Source: Diadema setosum
Lineage: Eukaryota > Echinodermata > Echinoidea > Diadematoida > Diadematidae
Length of the DNA stretch: 64,000 nt
NCBI RefSeq assembly: GCF_964275005.1
Contig: NC_092696.1
Coordinates: forward strand, 28,090,953 to 28,154,952
Direction of reading: 5' to 3'
Both the position numbers and the translations under genes were made by a program. This document shows, one piece after another, positions 1 through 11,762 of this stretch (its first letter is position 1; the number at the start of each line of letters is the position of its first letter). The notes beneath the pieces were generated by a model. That model was not told the DNA's origin and searched no databases. It was given only the letters and a program-made list of their open reading frames with translations.

Positions 1-1032
1 TGTAGATCGAGACCTATTCGTATCGTTTGGTATCGTATTCTCCTTTTGCAATTTGTCAAACTCATACTCTCTTCAAGTGCCAAAACTCACTATCGGCTAT
101 AATCACCAGAACGATCGAATTTAAGTCCATCTCTTTAAAGTTTCAAATGACGTCTTATTTTGTCACCAACTGCACATCTTTCCCCTTTTCCGTTTTCCCT
201 TTTCCCTTTTCGTTTCCGAAATCCACTGTTTATTTCAACCAGTCACATTTTGCCGAGAACTACGGAAATGCATGATATATCAAGCTATCTAAACAGTCAG
301 TTTAACGAAATTGTAGACGTAATAGTAACCTAAATGAATTCAATGCACTTTTGATAGCAAGACAAAAAATGTGCTTGTATAAAAAATGGATTTTTTTTTT
401 CAATCTCACCCTATGATAAATTAATGTCTCGTGTTTAGTCAAGATAGCAAAAAGTCAGCATAATTGAATTTCTTCAGAAGCTATGGCTATAAAACGTTGT
501 GATTAGGCTGTAAGAAGAAACTCGCAGAGATCGGGTCGGAACCAAGAAATAGAAATTGTGCTGCAAAAAGCATATACAAAGTAAATCGTAAATAAGGCTA
601 CTTTATTTTATTTTCATTGCAGCTTTTGATTTCCTGATAGTCGCGTTGCGTGGTTGCAATCTGTATTAATAAGTCTCAGTAAAGTGAAAAACACACTCCA
701 TGGGCTTTGGTAAATAAGCTAACTATTCCGAACCGGCGCTGATCTCCACAAAGGTACCATGAAAAATGTAGATAATGTTCATGCACCTTTAGAAGACCCC
801 ATTTTGAAAGTAAGTCTAAAGTAAAAGAGTGGATTATACAATTGATGAATTAATACTGCTCTCACTTGCGCCTTCGCGACTGATAGACAGATCTCTGTTC
901 ATTTTGTTATCTACTTACTTCATAGCGTCTAATATTGTAGTGCAAATATTAAGCGATTAGCTCGTCTCACAACAAGAATTCTTTAGCGGTGATGAAACAA
1001 ACAGAAAAAATGCTGAGGGAAAGTTAATTATT
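1..1032. other. Non-coding flank 3' of the GPCR gene
   Basis: I see no gene here. The stretch is AT-rich with no long frame and no recognisable repeat. It must contain the 3' UTR of the minus-strand receptor gene; a possible poly(A) signal is listed separately. Confidence 0.5.
602..607 (-). terminator. Possible poly(A) signal of the GPCR gene
   Basis: The plus strand reads TTTATT, which is AATAAA on the minus strand, about 430 bases after the GPCR stop codon. A six-base motif in AT-rich DNA is common by chance, so this is only a candidate. Confidence 0.25.
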
Positions 1033-2373
1033 CTATTGATCTGCAGCATTTCTAAGGCTGCATTTGTTGCAGCACACTTTGAAGATAGTCAGGCGGAGCA
1101 GTGGCTGTGCCAGGGCGTAAGCGAGAGGGTTGAGTGTGCTGTTACCGTAGGATATCCAACGCACTATATTTCGCAGTTCCGTAGAATACGACAACCTGGT
1201 GATCAGCGAGGAATCGAAGGAGTAAAGGACCAACGTTAGAGTAGCCGGAAGCCACGTCAGGAAAAACGTTACCACGACAAAAGTCAGTGTGCGTATCGCC
1301 TTGTTTCCTTTCGACGTACTTGGTGCCGTGCTCATGTTCCGTTGATTAGACGTTGCCCTGGAGTTTCCCGATACAAGTGTACGACCAAATGATGATGGTT
1401 CTTCTCGTTCCAGCAGTATAGTTGGAAAAATTGCTAACTCCTTTGACTGATTGGTAAAGACTTGTCGTTCACCTGACCCTTCTTGCAAATGCTTTTCAAC
1501 ATGACGCTCTGCTTCTTGTGACTCGCCCAGTTTACGCCTACCACTCACCTTTGATTCTTCGAAGTCGCTGCTAATGTTTGCAATCTTCTGAGACCTTCCA
1601 CTCTTGGCAAGCGAATTCCCCGCCAGAGTACTTCTCGGAAACGACTCTTCGCTAGAATCCTTCTCACTGTGAAGGTATCTTCTGTCATTACCCGATGTCA
1701 GATTGCCCGCCATCATCGTGCTGTAGTATATGCGAATACACAGCACAGTGACAGCCACAAATGGGATTATACTTCTCAAGATTACAACGACGACACTTGC
1801 GACAAAATTGGTTGCATAGTTCGGAAGGCACGAGCCAGATGCATCTCTACGTCCGGTTGGTCGAAGAAAGTCCCAGAGCGGTCCGATGCCCAGCCAGACA
1901 GCGAAAGGGAGGAGCCAGGTAAACATGTTTGCAATCATGGCTGATCGCTTGTTCTTCATCTTGAAATGATGCAGAGGATACGACGTTGCTAGGTAACGAT
2001 CGAAGCAGATGACGACGATTCCAAAGACGGACACGCCCTGCAGCGCGTGCTGGAGTCCAATGAAAACGTGACAGAAAGTTTGACCCAATACCCAGGTCCT
2101 GCCCAAGAGAAGAAACGTCGCGCGGATCGGCATACACACTAAACCAACGAGGAAGTCGGCCACGGTCATGTTGATGATGTAGTAGTTGCTATAAGTCCGC
2201 AGCTTCCTTTCGTCGTAGAACGCCACGAGAATGACAAAATTCGAAACGATGGTCACCACCGTTAAGCATAGCACAGCAACCACCTGCCAGGTTATAGATA
2301 GGTGGATCGTGGTCGCTACGAAAACCGTTTCTTCAGTGACATTAACAACGCCATCCATGGAGAGAGTGCTCAT
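1033..2373 (-). CDS. Rhodopsin-family (class A) GPCR, muscarinic/histamine-H3-like outline, intronless
   Basis: An uninterrupted 446-codon frame opens with ATG and encodes a seven-helix receptor of the plasma membrane. TM1 is about residues 30-52 with N45 (1.50). TM2 has D73 (2.50) and TM3 has C101 (3.25), the disulfide partner of C182 in ECL2. TM3 ends in D125-R126-Y127 (DRY). TM4 has W153, TM5 P204 and TM6 F370-x3-W374-L-P376. TM7 carries NSTLNPLAY with N415-P-x-x-Y419. W406 (7.40) and Y409 (7.43) are typical of amine receptors. ICL3 is long (about 222-358), as in muscarinic and H3 receptors. The tail Cys cluster (CCNKC, 434-438) suggests palmitoylation, and N11 is a glycosylation sequon. 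Counting 25 positions from C101 to R126 puts Gln108 at 3.32, where aminergic receptors have Asp, so the ligand may not be a classical monoamine. The family is secure; ligand and subtype are unknown. Confidence 0.9.
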   Translation of the reverse strand: MSTLSMDGVVNVTEETVFVATTIHLSITWQVVAVLCLTVVTIVSNFVILVAFYDERKLRTYSNYYIINMTVADFLVGLVCMPIRATFLLLGRTWVLGQTFCHVFIGLQHALQGVSVFGIVVICFDRYLATSYPLHHFKMKNKRSAMIANMFTWLLPFAVWLGIGPLWDFLRPTGRRDASGSCLPNYATNFVASVVVVILRSIIPFVAVTVLCIRIYYSTMMAGNLTSGNDRRYLHSEKDSSEESFPRSTLAGNSLAKSGRSQKIANISSDFEESKVSGRRKLGESQEAERHVEKHLQEGSGERQVFTNQSKELAIFPTILLEREEPSSFGRTLVSGNSRATSNQRNMSTAPSTSKGNKAIRTLTFVVVTFFLTWLPATLTLVLYSFDSSLITRLSYSTELRNIVRWISYGNSTLNPLAYALAQPLLRLTIFKVCCNKCSLRNAADQ

Positions 2374-3789
2374 GACGATGATTCTTACGATGATTTCTAG
2401 GGAAATACGCGAGGAAAAATTAACAGTTCTATAGTTTTATTTCTTCAGGAGTTCTTAGCGACAAATCTATGATTTTCTGTGCTTTTGGCGCCATCTGTAA
2501 GAGAATGATTATATTTATGAGAAATCAAAAAGTACCAAGAGTGATCTAAAAATTGTATTTAAAATTTCTTATTTAAAAACTGTAGTTTATATTCTGGAAT
2601 AGTGATTATTAGGAACGTACTCCACTATTTGGATTTTTTATTTTCCAAATGATTGTGATAAGCAGGCCCTATTATAAAAGCTTCACCGGCAGAACGCATA
2701 AAGTCCTGGTGGATTGCAATTTACTGGAAAAAAAATGTCAGCCAGTCATTATGAAATTAATAAATCTGATTTTCCGTGCATACTTCATATTAGAGAAAGA
2801 TTTAATGGAACTTGTTGCTATAACTAAGTCTTTCCTTAATGATAATGATAATGATAATAATAACAATAACAATGATAACAATAACAAATTACATCTATAT
2901 AGCCCTTAATACAAAAGTTTGTAGCGTTTTACAAAAGACACTTTATACATTATTTGTTGCAAGCTCACACATTTTGCTTTCAATTTAGTTCAAAATGTGA
3001 CAACTTTTAACTTTTTTTTTAAAAAAAGTTCGAACATTAATTAAGTCAATACTAATCTCTTTGAAGATAATTTAAAAACTGTGAAGACCAACACTTGCTT
3101 CGGCAAAACTTTTCATTCGTCTAATATCTAAAGAAGGAAATGTGATTCTGACAGCGACATCAAAGAACGAAAAAAAAAAAACATAATTCAGTTTTCATTT
3201 ATGGGCTCACTAAAAAAGAATTGATGTGTAGAAAAGGAAGGAATGGAATGTGAAAGCCTGATGACGACCAGACTCATGACTATTAGTCTATGTTACAAGA
3301 AACATATTATGTTACGAATTTAAACCATTATTTTAACGCTTGTATTATCTATGTATAATGTTTGGAAATGAAAATGATAAAAGAATCATGATTTGGAAAA
3401 TGATCAATCCTAACCCTCGTTGGTAAAAATATAATATTTTTCACAACATTGATTCAAAAGTAGCAATTGTGCCAGATATTCCTTTAAAAATGTTATCCCG
3501 CTATGGTTACATGTGAAACTCAAGAGAGCAAAATTACACAGCGAAGTTTCGTTGGGACATACCAGTTTATCGAGGAGAAGCTGGGAGACAGAAGGTAATG
3601 ACCAACGTGACGTGTGGAGGAGATCCGAAATGAGATGTACTTGCGCGAAACCGAAGTTTTAGCTCAACAGAATACTCCAGCATCTCCAGTGAAAAAATAG
3701 GAAAAAAAATCCATTATTTATCATTAGGGCGCGCTTCAACGTCACCTGTCATTGACATTTTAAAAAGTCATCTTCGCCAGAAGTATACC
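2374..3789. other. Intergenic, upstream of the GPCR; no gene seen
   Basis: AT-rich DNA with short A and T runs. A small ATGATA/AACAAT microsatellite lies at about 2839-2886. No coding frame, splice-flanked exon or clear mobile element is visible. The promoter of the minus-strand GPCR should lie in its left part, but I see no diagnostic TATA box. Confidence 0.5.
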
Positions 3790-4195
3790 CTTAAAGGGAT
3801 GGTAGTATAGTTTTGGTTGAGATGAGAATTCAGCTATTAACTTTTTGTGAGATTCTTAGTGACCCCTTTATGAAATGTTGAAAAGCATACAATTCTATAC
3901 CAGGAATTCAAAATTTATTTGATGAAACGGCTGAGATATAAAAAAAAACAAACAAACAAAGCGAAATAAAGCAATTCTGATAAAATGTAAGTCTTACTTT
4001 TTATGAGGATTACTTTGTTTTGGATATCTCAACCATTTTAAAAGCAATTTCCTCGAGTAAACTTTGCAGTCATCTTAGAATTATATGCTCTTTCATATTT
4101 CATAAATAGTTTCTCATTATCTAACAAAAAAAAAAAAATCATCATCAAAAAGTCTGAAAATTCAAGCTCCATTTCAACCGAAACTATACCTTTAA
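3790..4195. repeat. Foldback MITE, family B, copy 1
   Basis: The ends are inverted copies: TTAAAGGGATGGTAGTATAG on the left and CTATACCTTTAA on the right. Complementarity continues inward through the GGTTGAGATGAG region and the AAATATGAAAGAGCAT arm. A diverged copy lies at 56477-56856 in an MTMR9-like intron. There is no coding capacity. TTAA occurs at both tips, but the superfamily is not identifiable from this alone. Confidence 0.65.
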
Positions 4196-4978
4196 TGGAC
4201 ATTCTTATGGAGTGTTTTTTTTTATCGTGGTATCTTAGCTGATTTGCTGATTACTTTGTCATGATACAAAATGATACAAGTCACTCTATGAAGCTGAATA
4301 ACTTATCGATCTCAGAGTGATTCTACGATAAGGAAAGCTTGAGTAAGTGGACTTTTGAAAAGCGTATTCAGAGTTCCTCTTTTGTGAAATAAACTGCGGG
4401 CTTTCACAAATATCGATCGTGTTCTAAAGGCCTTTCCTGTGTAATTTGGCTTGATTTATTTTTTGATCATTTTTACATTTAGACTGCTTTTATTGATGAC
4501 AGGTTGCCTGACGTTATTCTTTACTTTTGTAATATATGGATGTGACTTAGTACCTCTTAGAAACAAGCGCTTCGTCTATATACTTCGACCGGCTGCACTG
4601 TCAAGTTTCTTTCAAACCAGAAAGTGGAGAGTAGGCTGTAACTTGCTGCTTTGGAACATTAAAACTTGGCAAAATCAATAAATTCAATAATGGACTTGCA
4701 GATCAAAATCATACTGTTCAATGAAAAAGAAAATGAAGCAAAGGTCTTTACTGCTATCACATTCAGTAGTGCACATGTAGGCCTACAGACGTGTCTAATC
4801 CGCACTCTCCATAGTAAGTATGTGTAGTCATGGTAGTTGGTCATTTTTGTTTTGCTTCTTTTAGCACGTACATTGCAAATGTTTTCGTGTGTGATTAACT
4901 CAAGTGCAAGCCATTTAAATGCGATGCATATTTTCTTTTTTACTTTACTTTCGTCTCGTTCAAGCAAGAAAACGATTT
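4196..4978. other. Intergenic; nothing recognised
   Basis: AT-rich sequence. Short frames on both strands lack motifs and look fortuitous. Confidence 0.4.
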
Positions 4979-5254
4979 AGATATCACAGACCTTTGGATG
5001 CTGGACGATGTAAAATCGATTTAACAATGCATTGACAAGGTCCCCTTTATCTGGAGTAGCCTCTTCAGTGTTGCCACTGCTCTGCCATGCAGAGTGCCCT
5101 GACATAACCATTACCCAATCGTTGCCAGGTACCTTTTTATACACCTGACATATGGGTGGTAGAAACACCTTGTCCAAGGATGTAAGCACTGGGCTGGATT
5201 CGAACTCCGGTCCTCCGATTCGGAGTCAGGAGTTTTATCCACAATGCCACAGTG
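4979..5254 (-). repeat. tRNA-derived SINE
   Basis: Read on the minus strand from 5254 the sequence starts GGGGCACTGTGGCATTGTGG, an A-box-like region. It then passes through an anticodon-arm-like stem (ACTCC/GGAGG) and reaches a B box, GAGTTCGAATCC. This is the Pol III promoter layout of a tRNA-derived SINE head, followed by about 200 bases of unrelated body. It is not a functional tRNA: the acceptor arm does not close and the D and T arms are imperfect. Confidence 0.65.
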
Positions 5255-5833
5255 CCCCCTGATCAAGACAATCAAAATGTGCTGCATGATTTCCTTTGCT
5301 CGTTTTATGACAATGAAGTAATGAATGTCAATAACATTACACTTAGGTACACTATCGTGGATCCTATTTTGATGATACCGCCTTTCTTCTATCCGTATGA
5401 AATGTTACCCTATTTTTTCAATATTCCTATATGGATTTGTACACGATATTATTAATGCAGTCCTGGTTTTTGGTGGTTGCTACTTATATTAGTGTCTTGG
5501 AAAAACGTTTGGAGCTTTGAAAAAGAAATATAGCCCACACAAAAACAACAACAACATCAACTACACCGACAACGCGAGGAACTGTAATATTCCCTAATTT
5601 TCTTCATAATTTAGCTCCGATTTTGTAAATATATCTACCATTGTTTTTTTTTTTCAGATTACATGAGAGCCAACTTACATACTAACATATTGTGGGATTG
5701 GACTGTAAGATGTGTTTGTTTGTTTGTTTGTGTGTGTGGGTGGGTGTGTTTGAGTGTGTTTTCAGATGAACTTTCATTTTTATGTCTATTCCTGCATTAA
5801 GTCCTTCCAAAATTATCGACAATATTAACGTAA
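5255..5833. other. Intergenic; nothing recognised
   Basis: AT-rich, with a short GT-rich microsatellite at about 5714-5760. No gene is seen. Confidence 0.4.
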
Positions 5834-5878
<45 letters not shown>

Positions 5879-5891
5879 TATAGATATATAT
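5834..5891. repeat. (TA)n microsatellite
   Basis: A near-perfect TA dinucleotide run of about 45 bases followed by a TAGATA-type degenerate tail. Confidence 0.9.
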
Positions 5892-6203
5892 ACATAATAA
5901 AGTCTAGGTCCAAACATGTTGGGAAGTTACGTATTGGCTCCAATATAACGAATAATCAAGAAATAAACTGGTAATGCATTTTTTGCCAATAAAAATTTTA
6001 TTGAATTCATTTTATTGAATGCATTTTTATTGAATACATTTCATTAATATGCATTTTATTGAATGAATTTTCAGAATGCATTTTTTTTTTTGCCGTGTCT
6101 CATAGCAACCAAGTCTGTATATGAGTGCGCGCTCTACATGTTCAATCTGTGTTTTGGTACAGTCATTGGCCAAAAAATGCATTACCAGTTTATTTCTTTA
6201 TTC

Positions 6204-6209
<6 letters not shown>

Positions 6210-6272
<63 letters not shown>

Positions 6273-6383
6273 ATACATGTATATATATAAATATGTATAA
6301 ATATATATATGTATATATATAATATATATATATATATGTATATAATACATGTATATATATAAATATGTATAAATATATATATG

Positions 6384-6436
<53 letters not shown>

Positions 6437-6440
6437 GAAG
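6210..6440. repeat. Compound (TA)n tract with a 72-bp internal duplication
   Basis: TA runs enclose a segment (GTATATAATACATGTATATA and what follows) that occurs twice about 72 bases apart, starting near 6266 and 6338. Tyr/Ile-rich frames across it are artefacts of the repeat. Confidence 0.85.
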
Positions 6441-6538
6441 TGGGATTGGCCCCGTAGGTGATGGGTGCTGCATTATTTTTGGTATAGTTGTGACGGACGA
6501 ATGACTGCTGGCAGACGTTGCAGTATATTCACTTTGCT

Positions 6539-6540
<2 letters not shown>

Positions 6541-6585
<45 letters not shown>

Positions 6586-6588
6586 CAC

Positions 6589-6622
<34 letters not shown>
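6541..6622. repeat. (TA)n-(TG)n compound microsatellite
   Basis: A TA run passes through ACATACACACATG into a long TG run. This is simple sequence only. Confidence 0.9.
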
Positions 6623-6623
<1 letters not shown>

Positions 6624-6914
6624 GTAATCGAATGGGGCTTATTGCAATACAATTTCGCTGTCTTTGTAGGTTGACGTTAACTGCATATACATATATGCGA
6701 GCCAAGAGACCACCGCGGAGTGCTGTGAATGCTAGTTTGTCCTCATGAATAAAAGGCGTATATTTCAATCTCTTATTATTTCATATATACACACATAGAC
6801 ACACACACATATTCTCTACATGTATCTATATCTATTATACATATACACGTTTCGTTGTATACGCACTTTTTTCCATACTGCTTGGTTAACTAGAAATGTC
6901 GCTTTGGCGACTGG

Positions 6915-8237
6915 TATGCCTCCGCCATAATGCATGATTTTCCCAATAGGTCTAGATAGTACATGTGGACACTGTGTGATTACATTTTCACAAAATTGGC
7001 AAAATATTGGAATGACAAGTTTGTCACAAATGTGTTGAATGTTCACCTTCCTTGACGTATGTTTAATTGGATGAATAGGAGAGCATGTATCTAGGGATTT
7101 AAGGACTTTAACTTGACTTTGACCCATTCATACATTTAGGCATTGAGTAATTTTCAAGGTACAGGTGTGGAGAAAAAGTGCAATTTCTGAATTGAATAGT
7201 AAATCGTTACCATTTTCATCTGGCCCTTGACCCTAAAATTCATAAGATAATTACTTTCAGGTAGAACATGCATAATATGTACTAAGTTTCAAGGTAACTT
7301 GAGCCACTTCCGAGATATGGAGGAAAAAGTTAGTTCAGCACTTTCACTTGATCTTTGACATTTTGACCTTTGAGGCAAAAAGAGAGGAAAAAAAAAACTT
7401 TCCAGAGAATTTCTATTAGGTTACACACGCATACACCAAGTGTAAAAAAAATAACCCTGCTGGCATTGCATAAATATGAGGGTAATAGTAAAATTTTGAA
7501 GTCTTGCACTTGACCTTTGACCCCTGACCTTTGACCCCATGAACCCTACATTCTCTAGATAATCACTTCCAGTCAGTACATGTATATACTATGTTCCATG
7601 AAGATACCTTGAACAATTTTCCAAGGTACGGAGAAAAAAAAGAAGTTTTAATATTTTTACTTGACCTTTTGACCTTTGACCTTTGACCTCATGACCCAAA
7701 CTTTCACCAGAGAATCTTAATTGGGTAATACATGTATACACTAAGTTTCAAGAAAATCTCTTCAGGCATTCAATAGATATGGTGGAAATAGTGAAATTGC
7801 ATGTATTTGACCCTGACCTTTTGACCTTTGACCTTTGACCTCATGACCCAAACTTTCACCAGAGAATCTTAATTGGGTAAAACATGTATACACTAAGTTT
7901 CAAGAAAATATTTTCAGGCATTCAATAGATATGGTGGAAATAGTGAAATTTTGTGTATTTGACCTTGACCCTTTGACCTTTGACCTTGAGCATGTGCACC
8001 CAAAAGTTGATAGGCACAACTTCACCCCCTAATACACATACATGCCAAGTTTCATTAGGATACCTCAACAGGTTTCGATAGTTACCTTGTCCACAAAATT
8101 CATTACGGACGGACGGAAGGACGGACGGACGGAAGGACGGACGGACGGACGGACGGACGGAAGGACGGACGGAAGGACGGACGGACGGACAACCCGAAAA
8201 CATAATGCCTCCGGCACAACTTCGTGGCGGAGGCATA
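6915..8237. mobile_element. 1.3-kb non-autonomous element with 13-bp TIRs and internal tandem repeats
   Basis: The left end TATGCCTCCGCCA (6915-6927) is perfectly repeated inverted at 8225-8237. Inside are imperfect tandem units built from TGACCTTTGACC stretches followed by a CATGTATACACTAAGTTTCA-type block. The last two units are nearly identical at a period of about 152 bases. A GGAC tetranucleotide tract and an inner copy of the terminal motif (ATGCCTCCGGC) sit at the right end. There is no transposase. The layout resembles dispersed elements common in marine invertebrate genomes; I cannot assign a superfamily. Confidence 0.7.
8107..8190. repeat. (GGAC)n tract with GGAA interruptions
   Basis: About 20 units of ACGG occur, some changed to AAGG. 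Pro/Ser/Val/Arg-type frames on the minus strand arise from this repeat and are not genes. Confidence 0.9.
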
Positions 8238-9467
8238 AAAAAAGAAAAGAAAAAGAAAATGACCTTTGAATACTGATTTTGCGATATAGCTGAAAGTGAT
8301 TACCCAATGATAGTAACAACATTTTTACAGCATAAGTTTCAGATAATGTTTGCCTTTTATTCAAATTCATGAAATTCTTCCGTCAAAAAATGATTTCATT
8401 GCAACTGATTGACAAATTGCCCTACATCGACGTAAATCTTTCTGTCATGGCTATTACTAAAACACTGATAAATTTAGTGATTATTTACGTCGATGCGACC
8501 CCTATTCATCTTTTCTTCTCTTATTTTTGTTTTTTATTTTGCTTACCATAGTAAGACTTCATAGCTGACACATCACTAATTACTTATATTGATAACCTGT
8601 ATTTGCACTTTAACATTAGAAAGGAAAACTCTCATCGCCATTATAACGTTGATTATAATGACATTTGCAACACAGCTATGACGTCTATAAAACCTGAAAA
8701 AGTGAAGAGTTTGATTGGGTTAAACAGCTGTTAAATGCCATTTTTAAACATTTTTAAGATGTGTCCATCATCCAACAGCGCAAAATAATAGCTTTCCAAA
8801 TCTCATGTGTTGCATAACAAGGAACATTCTTGGAGATATCATTGCAAAAATATCATCATAAGATTTTCTTGTAATTTCCTGTTTTTTCAATTGGTATAAT
8901 CGCAAATAAATCAACTTGACAAGAATGGAATTAGTTCCTTCTGCGATCAAACTGTTCAAATCATGACATGATATCCAACTCCAGTTTTGTCCGTAATCCC
9001 CCAATAATGTCAAATATGAAAATGAACATAAAGACACATTCACTATAATCATCATATACGTACAACATACCCCGCACAAACTTTTTTTTTTCACTATACA
9101 CTACTGCACGTTTTTCATATTTTTTTTTTTCCATTCACAGAGTGGTGACTCAAGTTCCCTTTCATTTGTCGTTTTGTACATGTATGACAAGACTACTTCT
9201 GGGGTCATTTCCCTTGTCAAGCGTTCGCTTATGATGATCGTCTCCTGCAGTTATGTTATATAAACCATGTTTAGAGTTGTTTATATTGTCTTTTGAACGG
9301 CAGATTTATACACGTTATTCTTAAGATCGAATGATTGTGCATGAAAGAACACCTGATCGTCTTCGTTTTACACTCTCACGCAATACTGTATGTTTTTACT
9401 AATCTTCACTCTTGTCCCCATCAATGAACAGGTCAAAGAACAATCTCAACTCTAAGAAAAAGCTTTT
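8238..9467. other. Intergenic; nothing recognised
   Basis: AT-rich sequence with short frames but no supported gene or repeat boundary. The right part probably belongs to the decayed LINE whose reading frame is visible from 9468. Confidence 0.4.
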
Positions 9468-9578
9468 ATTTCTGTAAACAGCCCTCCTCCTTGGAATACT
9501 CTTCCACTGAGGATCCGATCAGCAGAATCCAACGACATATCTAAAAAGGATTTTAAGTCATACATGTTCGCACATTGA
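9468..9578 (+). pseudogene. LINE (CR1/L2-type) ORF2 C-terminal relic
   Basis: Translation gives ISVNSPPPWNTLPLRIRSAE, then SNDISKKDFKSYMFAH and a stop. The pattern of PxWN, LP, R, S and FK..L/MF matches the extreme C-terminus of many non-LTR retrotransposon ORF2 proteins, just after the reverse transcriptase. No upstream RT domain is intact. About 320 bases on, CAATCAATAAATGATTTAAT near 9880 resembles a short tandem LINE 3' tail. Confidence 0.6.
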
Positions 9579-10206
9579 TTTAGTTATGTATTTCTTTGAT
9601 TATTTCATATTTAATTATCTCTATCTCTCCCTTGTTCTTTCCACTTTCATGATAATGTACAACTGTATGTAATTCGCTATTATGTCATTTATGTCCCTCT
9701 TCGCCTTAGGATAGTTCACTAGATCGATGTCGCATAACAAGTGCTGTTTATATTCATGATAATTTTGAGTCCCTTACCTGTTTCAACAGACCGTTAGATT
9801 CCACCATTACTCGATAACGTTGTCTAATTGATTTTGTCTTAAATTCTATGTTTAAAAAAGTGCAGATGTAAAGTCAATCAATAAATGATTTAATACACAA
9901 AATATGAATGCGTCTAATTGCTTCTTATTTTCCACTATTTTTTTTACAAAAGATATGTAGGTTATCTGAATACACTATAAGTATCATCATAACGTTTTTC
10001 ATGGAAAGAAATAAGTTCTTTATCTCGAACTGAAACTACCTGTTGTTATCATTAGCCCATGATCGAAAAGAAAAGTCGATAAAATCTCCATACAACCCAC
10101 TGCCTTAATATCATCATTTGGGTGTCGATTTTACAGTTACATTTTCTTAGACCGTGTAGACTCTTTCTTCTACCGTCTACTGCTTCTAAGACTATTATCC
10201 TTTTAC

Positions 10207-10243
<37 letters not shown>

Positions 10244-10380
10244 GAATATATATAAACATATATATACACACACATAATGCCCATCACCCTGAAAACTATG
10301 TCGACATCGTTTTCATTTCCAGAACTAAAGGCAATGCTTCAAGAACGATGCGTTCACACAAACCATCATACGTCATAAAG
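9579..10380. other. LINE 3' region and unassigned DNA with an (AC)n microsatellite
   Basis: The left part to about 9900 looks like the 3' UTR of the LINE relic. The rest is AT-rich, with an (AC)n run at about 10209-10240 and TATA/CACA sequence after it. No gene is seen. Confidence 0.45.
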
Positions 10381-10450
10381 AGCTGTTGCTGCTCAGTGGA
10401 TTAGTCTACGGAACAATCAAGAGTAGCCTGATTCGAGTCCCTTCGCGGTA
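10381..10450 (+). repeat. Possible tRNA-like SINE head
   Basis: GCTGTTGCTGCTCAGTGGAT resembles an A box and GATTCGAGTCCC, 48 bases on, resembles a B box, as in a tRNA-derived SINE. The body after it is not recognised. It could be coincidence. Confidence 0.35.
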
Positions 10451-10639
10451 ATTGTGCCTCTATAGACAAATATATCCTCTATATCCTCACTGATCCGTCA
10501 GAGGAAACCCGAAGCCGTCGTTCCGGGTAATACAATCTTTCCAGGAGGTTCAATAATCCGAAAATGGTATAATGTGCAATAATCATGTTCGTTACTCCAA
10601 CGGCTTGTTAGTCCGTAGTCCGATGCCTTACTAGTAATC

Positions 10640-10995
10640 ACCTTCGAAATTACGAATCTCATATTGTTTTCGGATTAACGAACCTTCTGAATAACGAAAC
10701 TGTTTTTGTTCATTTTCAGACTAACAAACTGTCGGAACAATGAATCTTCGGAATAACGAACCCTTTGTTCAATTTTGGACCAACAAAGCTTCGAAATAGC
10801 CGACAGCGAACCTTCGAAGTACCTAACTTTTTTTCATTTTCAGATTAACGCACTTTCGGAGTAACGAACTTTGTTTCATTTTCAAATTAACGAACCTTCA
10901 GAATAACTAACCTTCGTAATAAAGATACCCTCGGATCAACGAACCTTTGGAATAACAAACCTTCGGAATAAAAATCTCTCGGAATAACGAACTGT
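10640..10995. repeat. Degenerate minisatellite based on GGAATAACGAACCTTC
   Basis: Variants of AACGAACCTTCGGAATAACG recur about fifteen times with irregular spacing and drift. No coding potential. Confidence 0.8.
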
Positions 10996-11762
10996 ATGTA
11001 TAAGCTTCGGTTCTGCCATTGCTTCCTTGCAAGCATTCCGTGCTTTTTTTATCAGCGGTCATATAAGAAATCGATTCACTATTTACATATTCAAATATCG
11101 AAGAAAATTAATTTTCATCTGATATCTTTGTTTGAATTTATAGAAATATGACATAAACGATCCATCACATTATGCTTTCCGTCAAGTGTACCACGTGTAT
11201 CCTTTATCACTGTACAGCAAAATTTAGAATGCAAAATTTAATCTCTATCCTTTACCGCTATCTTTCGAGACAATATGACGCCTGCATCATAAAACCTCTT
11301 TCTAGAATGGGTTAAATATTGGAATAAATCATCTATTTCTGTGTAGTATGCACAACCCTGAATGATCGTAAAGACATTACGAAAACATTGTCTTATTATG
11401 ATTAAGACAAAAGCGGATGTAACATGATATGAACAGCAATAATTGTGTTCAATGCAAAAGATTACATCCATGATAACGGATAATTAACTGTGCATAAATG
11501 TCAATCATATCGATGCCTTCATCGCTGTTTAGTTTCCAAATCTGCGTCAAATTTATCAAAATATATCAAAATGATCAGATTAATCCTATCCCATCTACGC
11601 CTTTATTCCTAGCCATGGATTGTCTTCTTCTTTTTTAACGATTTGGTCCGAATGATAACTTGAATAATAAATTTGGTTCGATTATTTCCAATTAACAATT
11701 TGAGCTGACGATCCATCACGGACACCTCGAGCACTTTCATATCCACCGTGACACTTGGACTT
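10996..11762. other. Intergenic, 3' of IgSF gene 1
   Basis: AT-rich, with no gene seen. The right end should carry the 3' UTR of the minus-strand IgSF gene. Confidence 0.4.
11602..11607 (-). terminator. Candidate poly(A) signal of IgSF gene 1
   Basis: TTTATT on plus is AATAAA on minus, about 155 bases past the IgSF stop codon, a plausible 3' UTR length. Confidence 0.35.

Noticed and set aside
5190..5254. A genuine tRNA gene
   Set aside because: A and B boxes are present but the cloverleaf does not close; it fits a SINE head.
6198..6768. Overlapping frames rich in Tyr/Ile or Cys/Val
   Set aside because: They are translations of TA and TG microsatellites.
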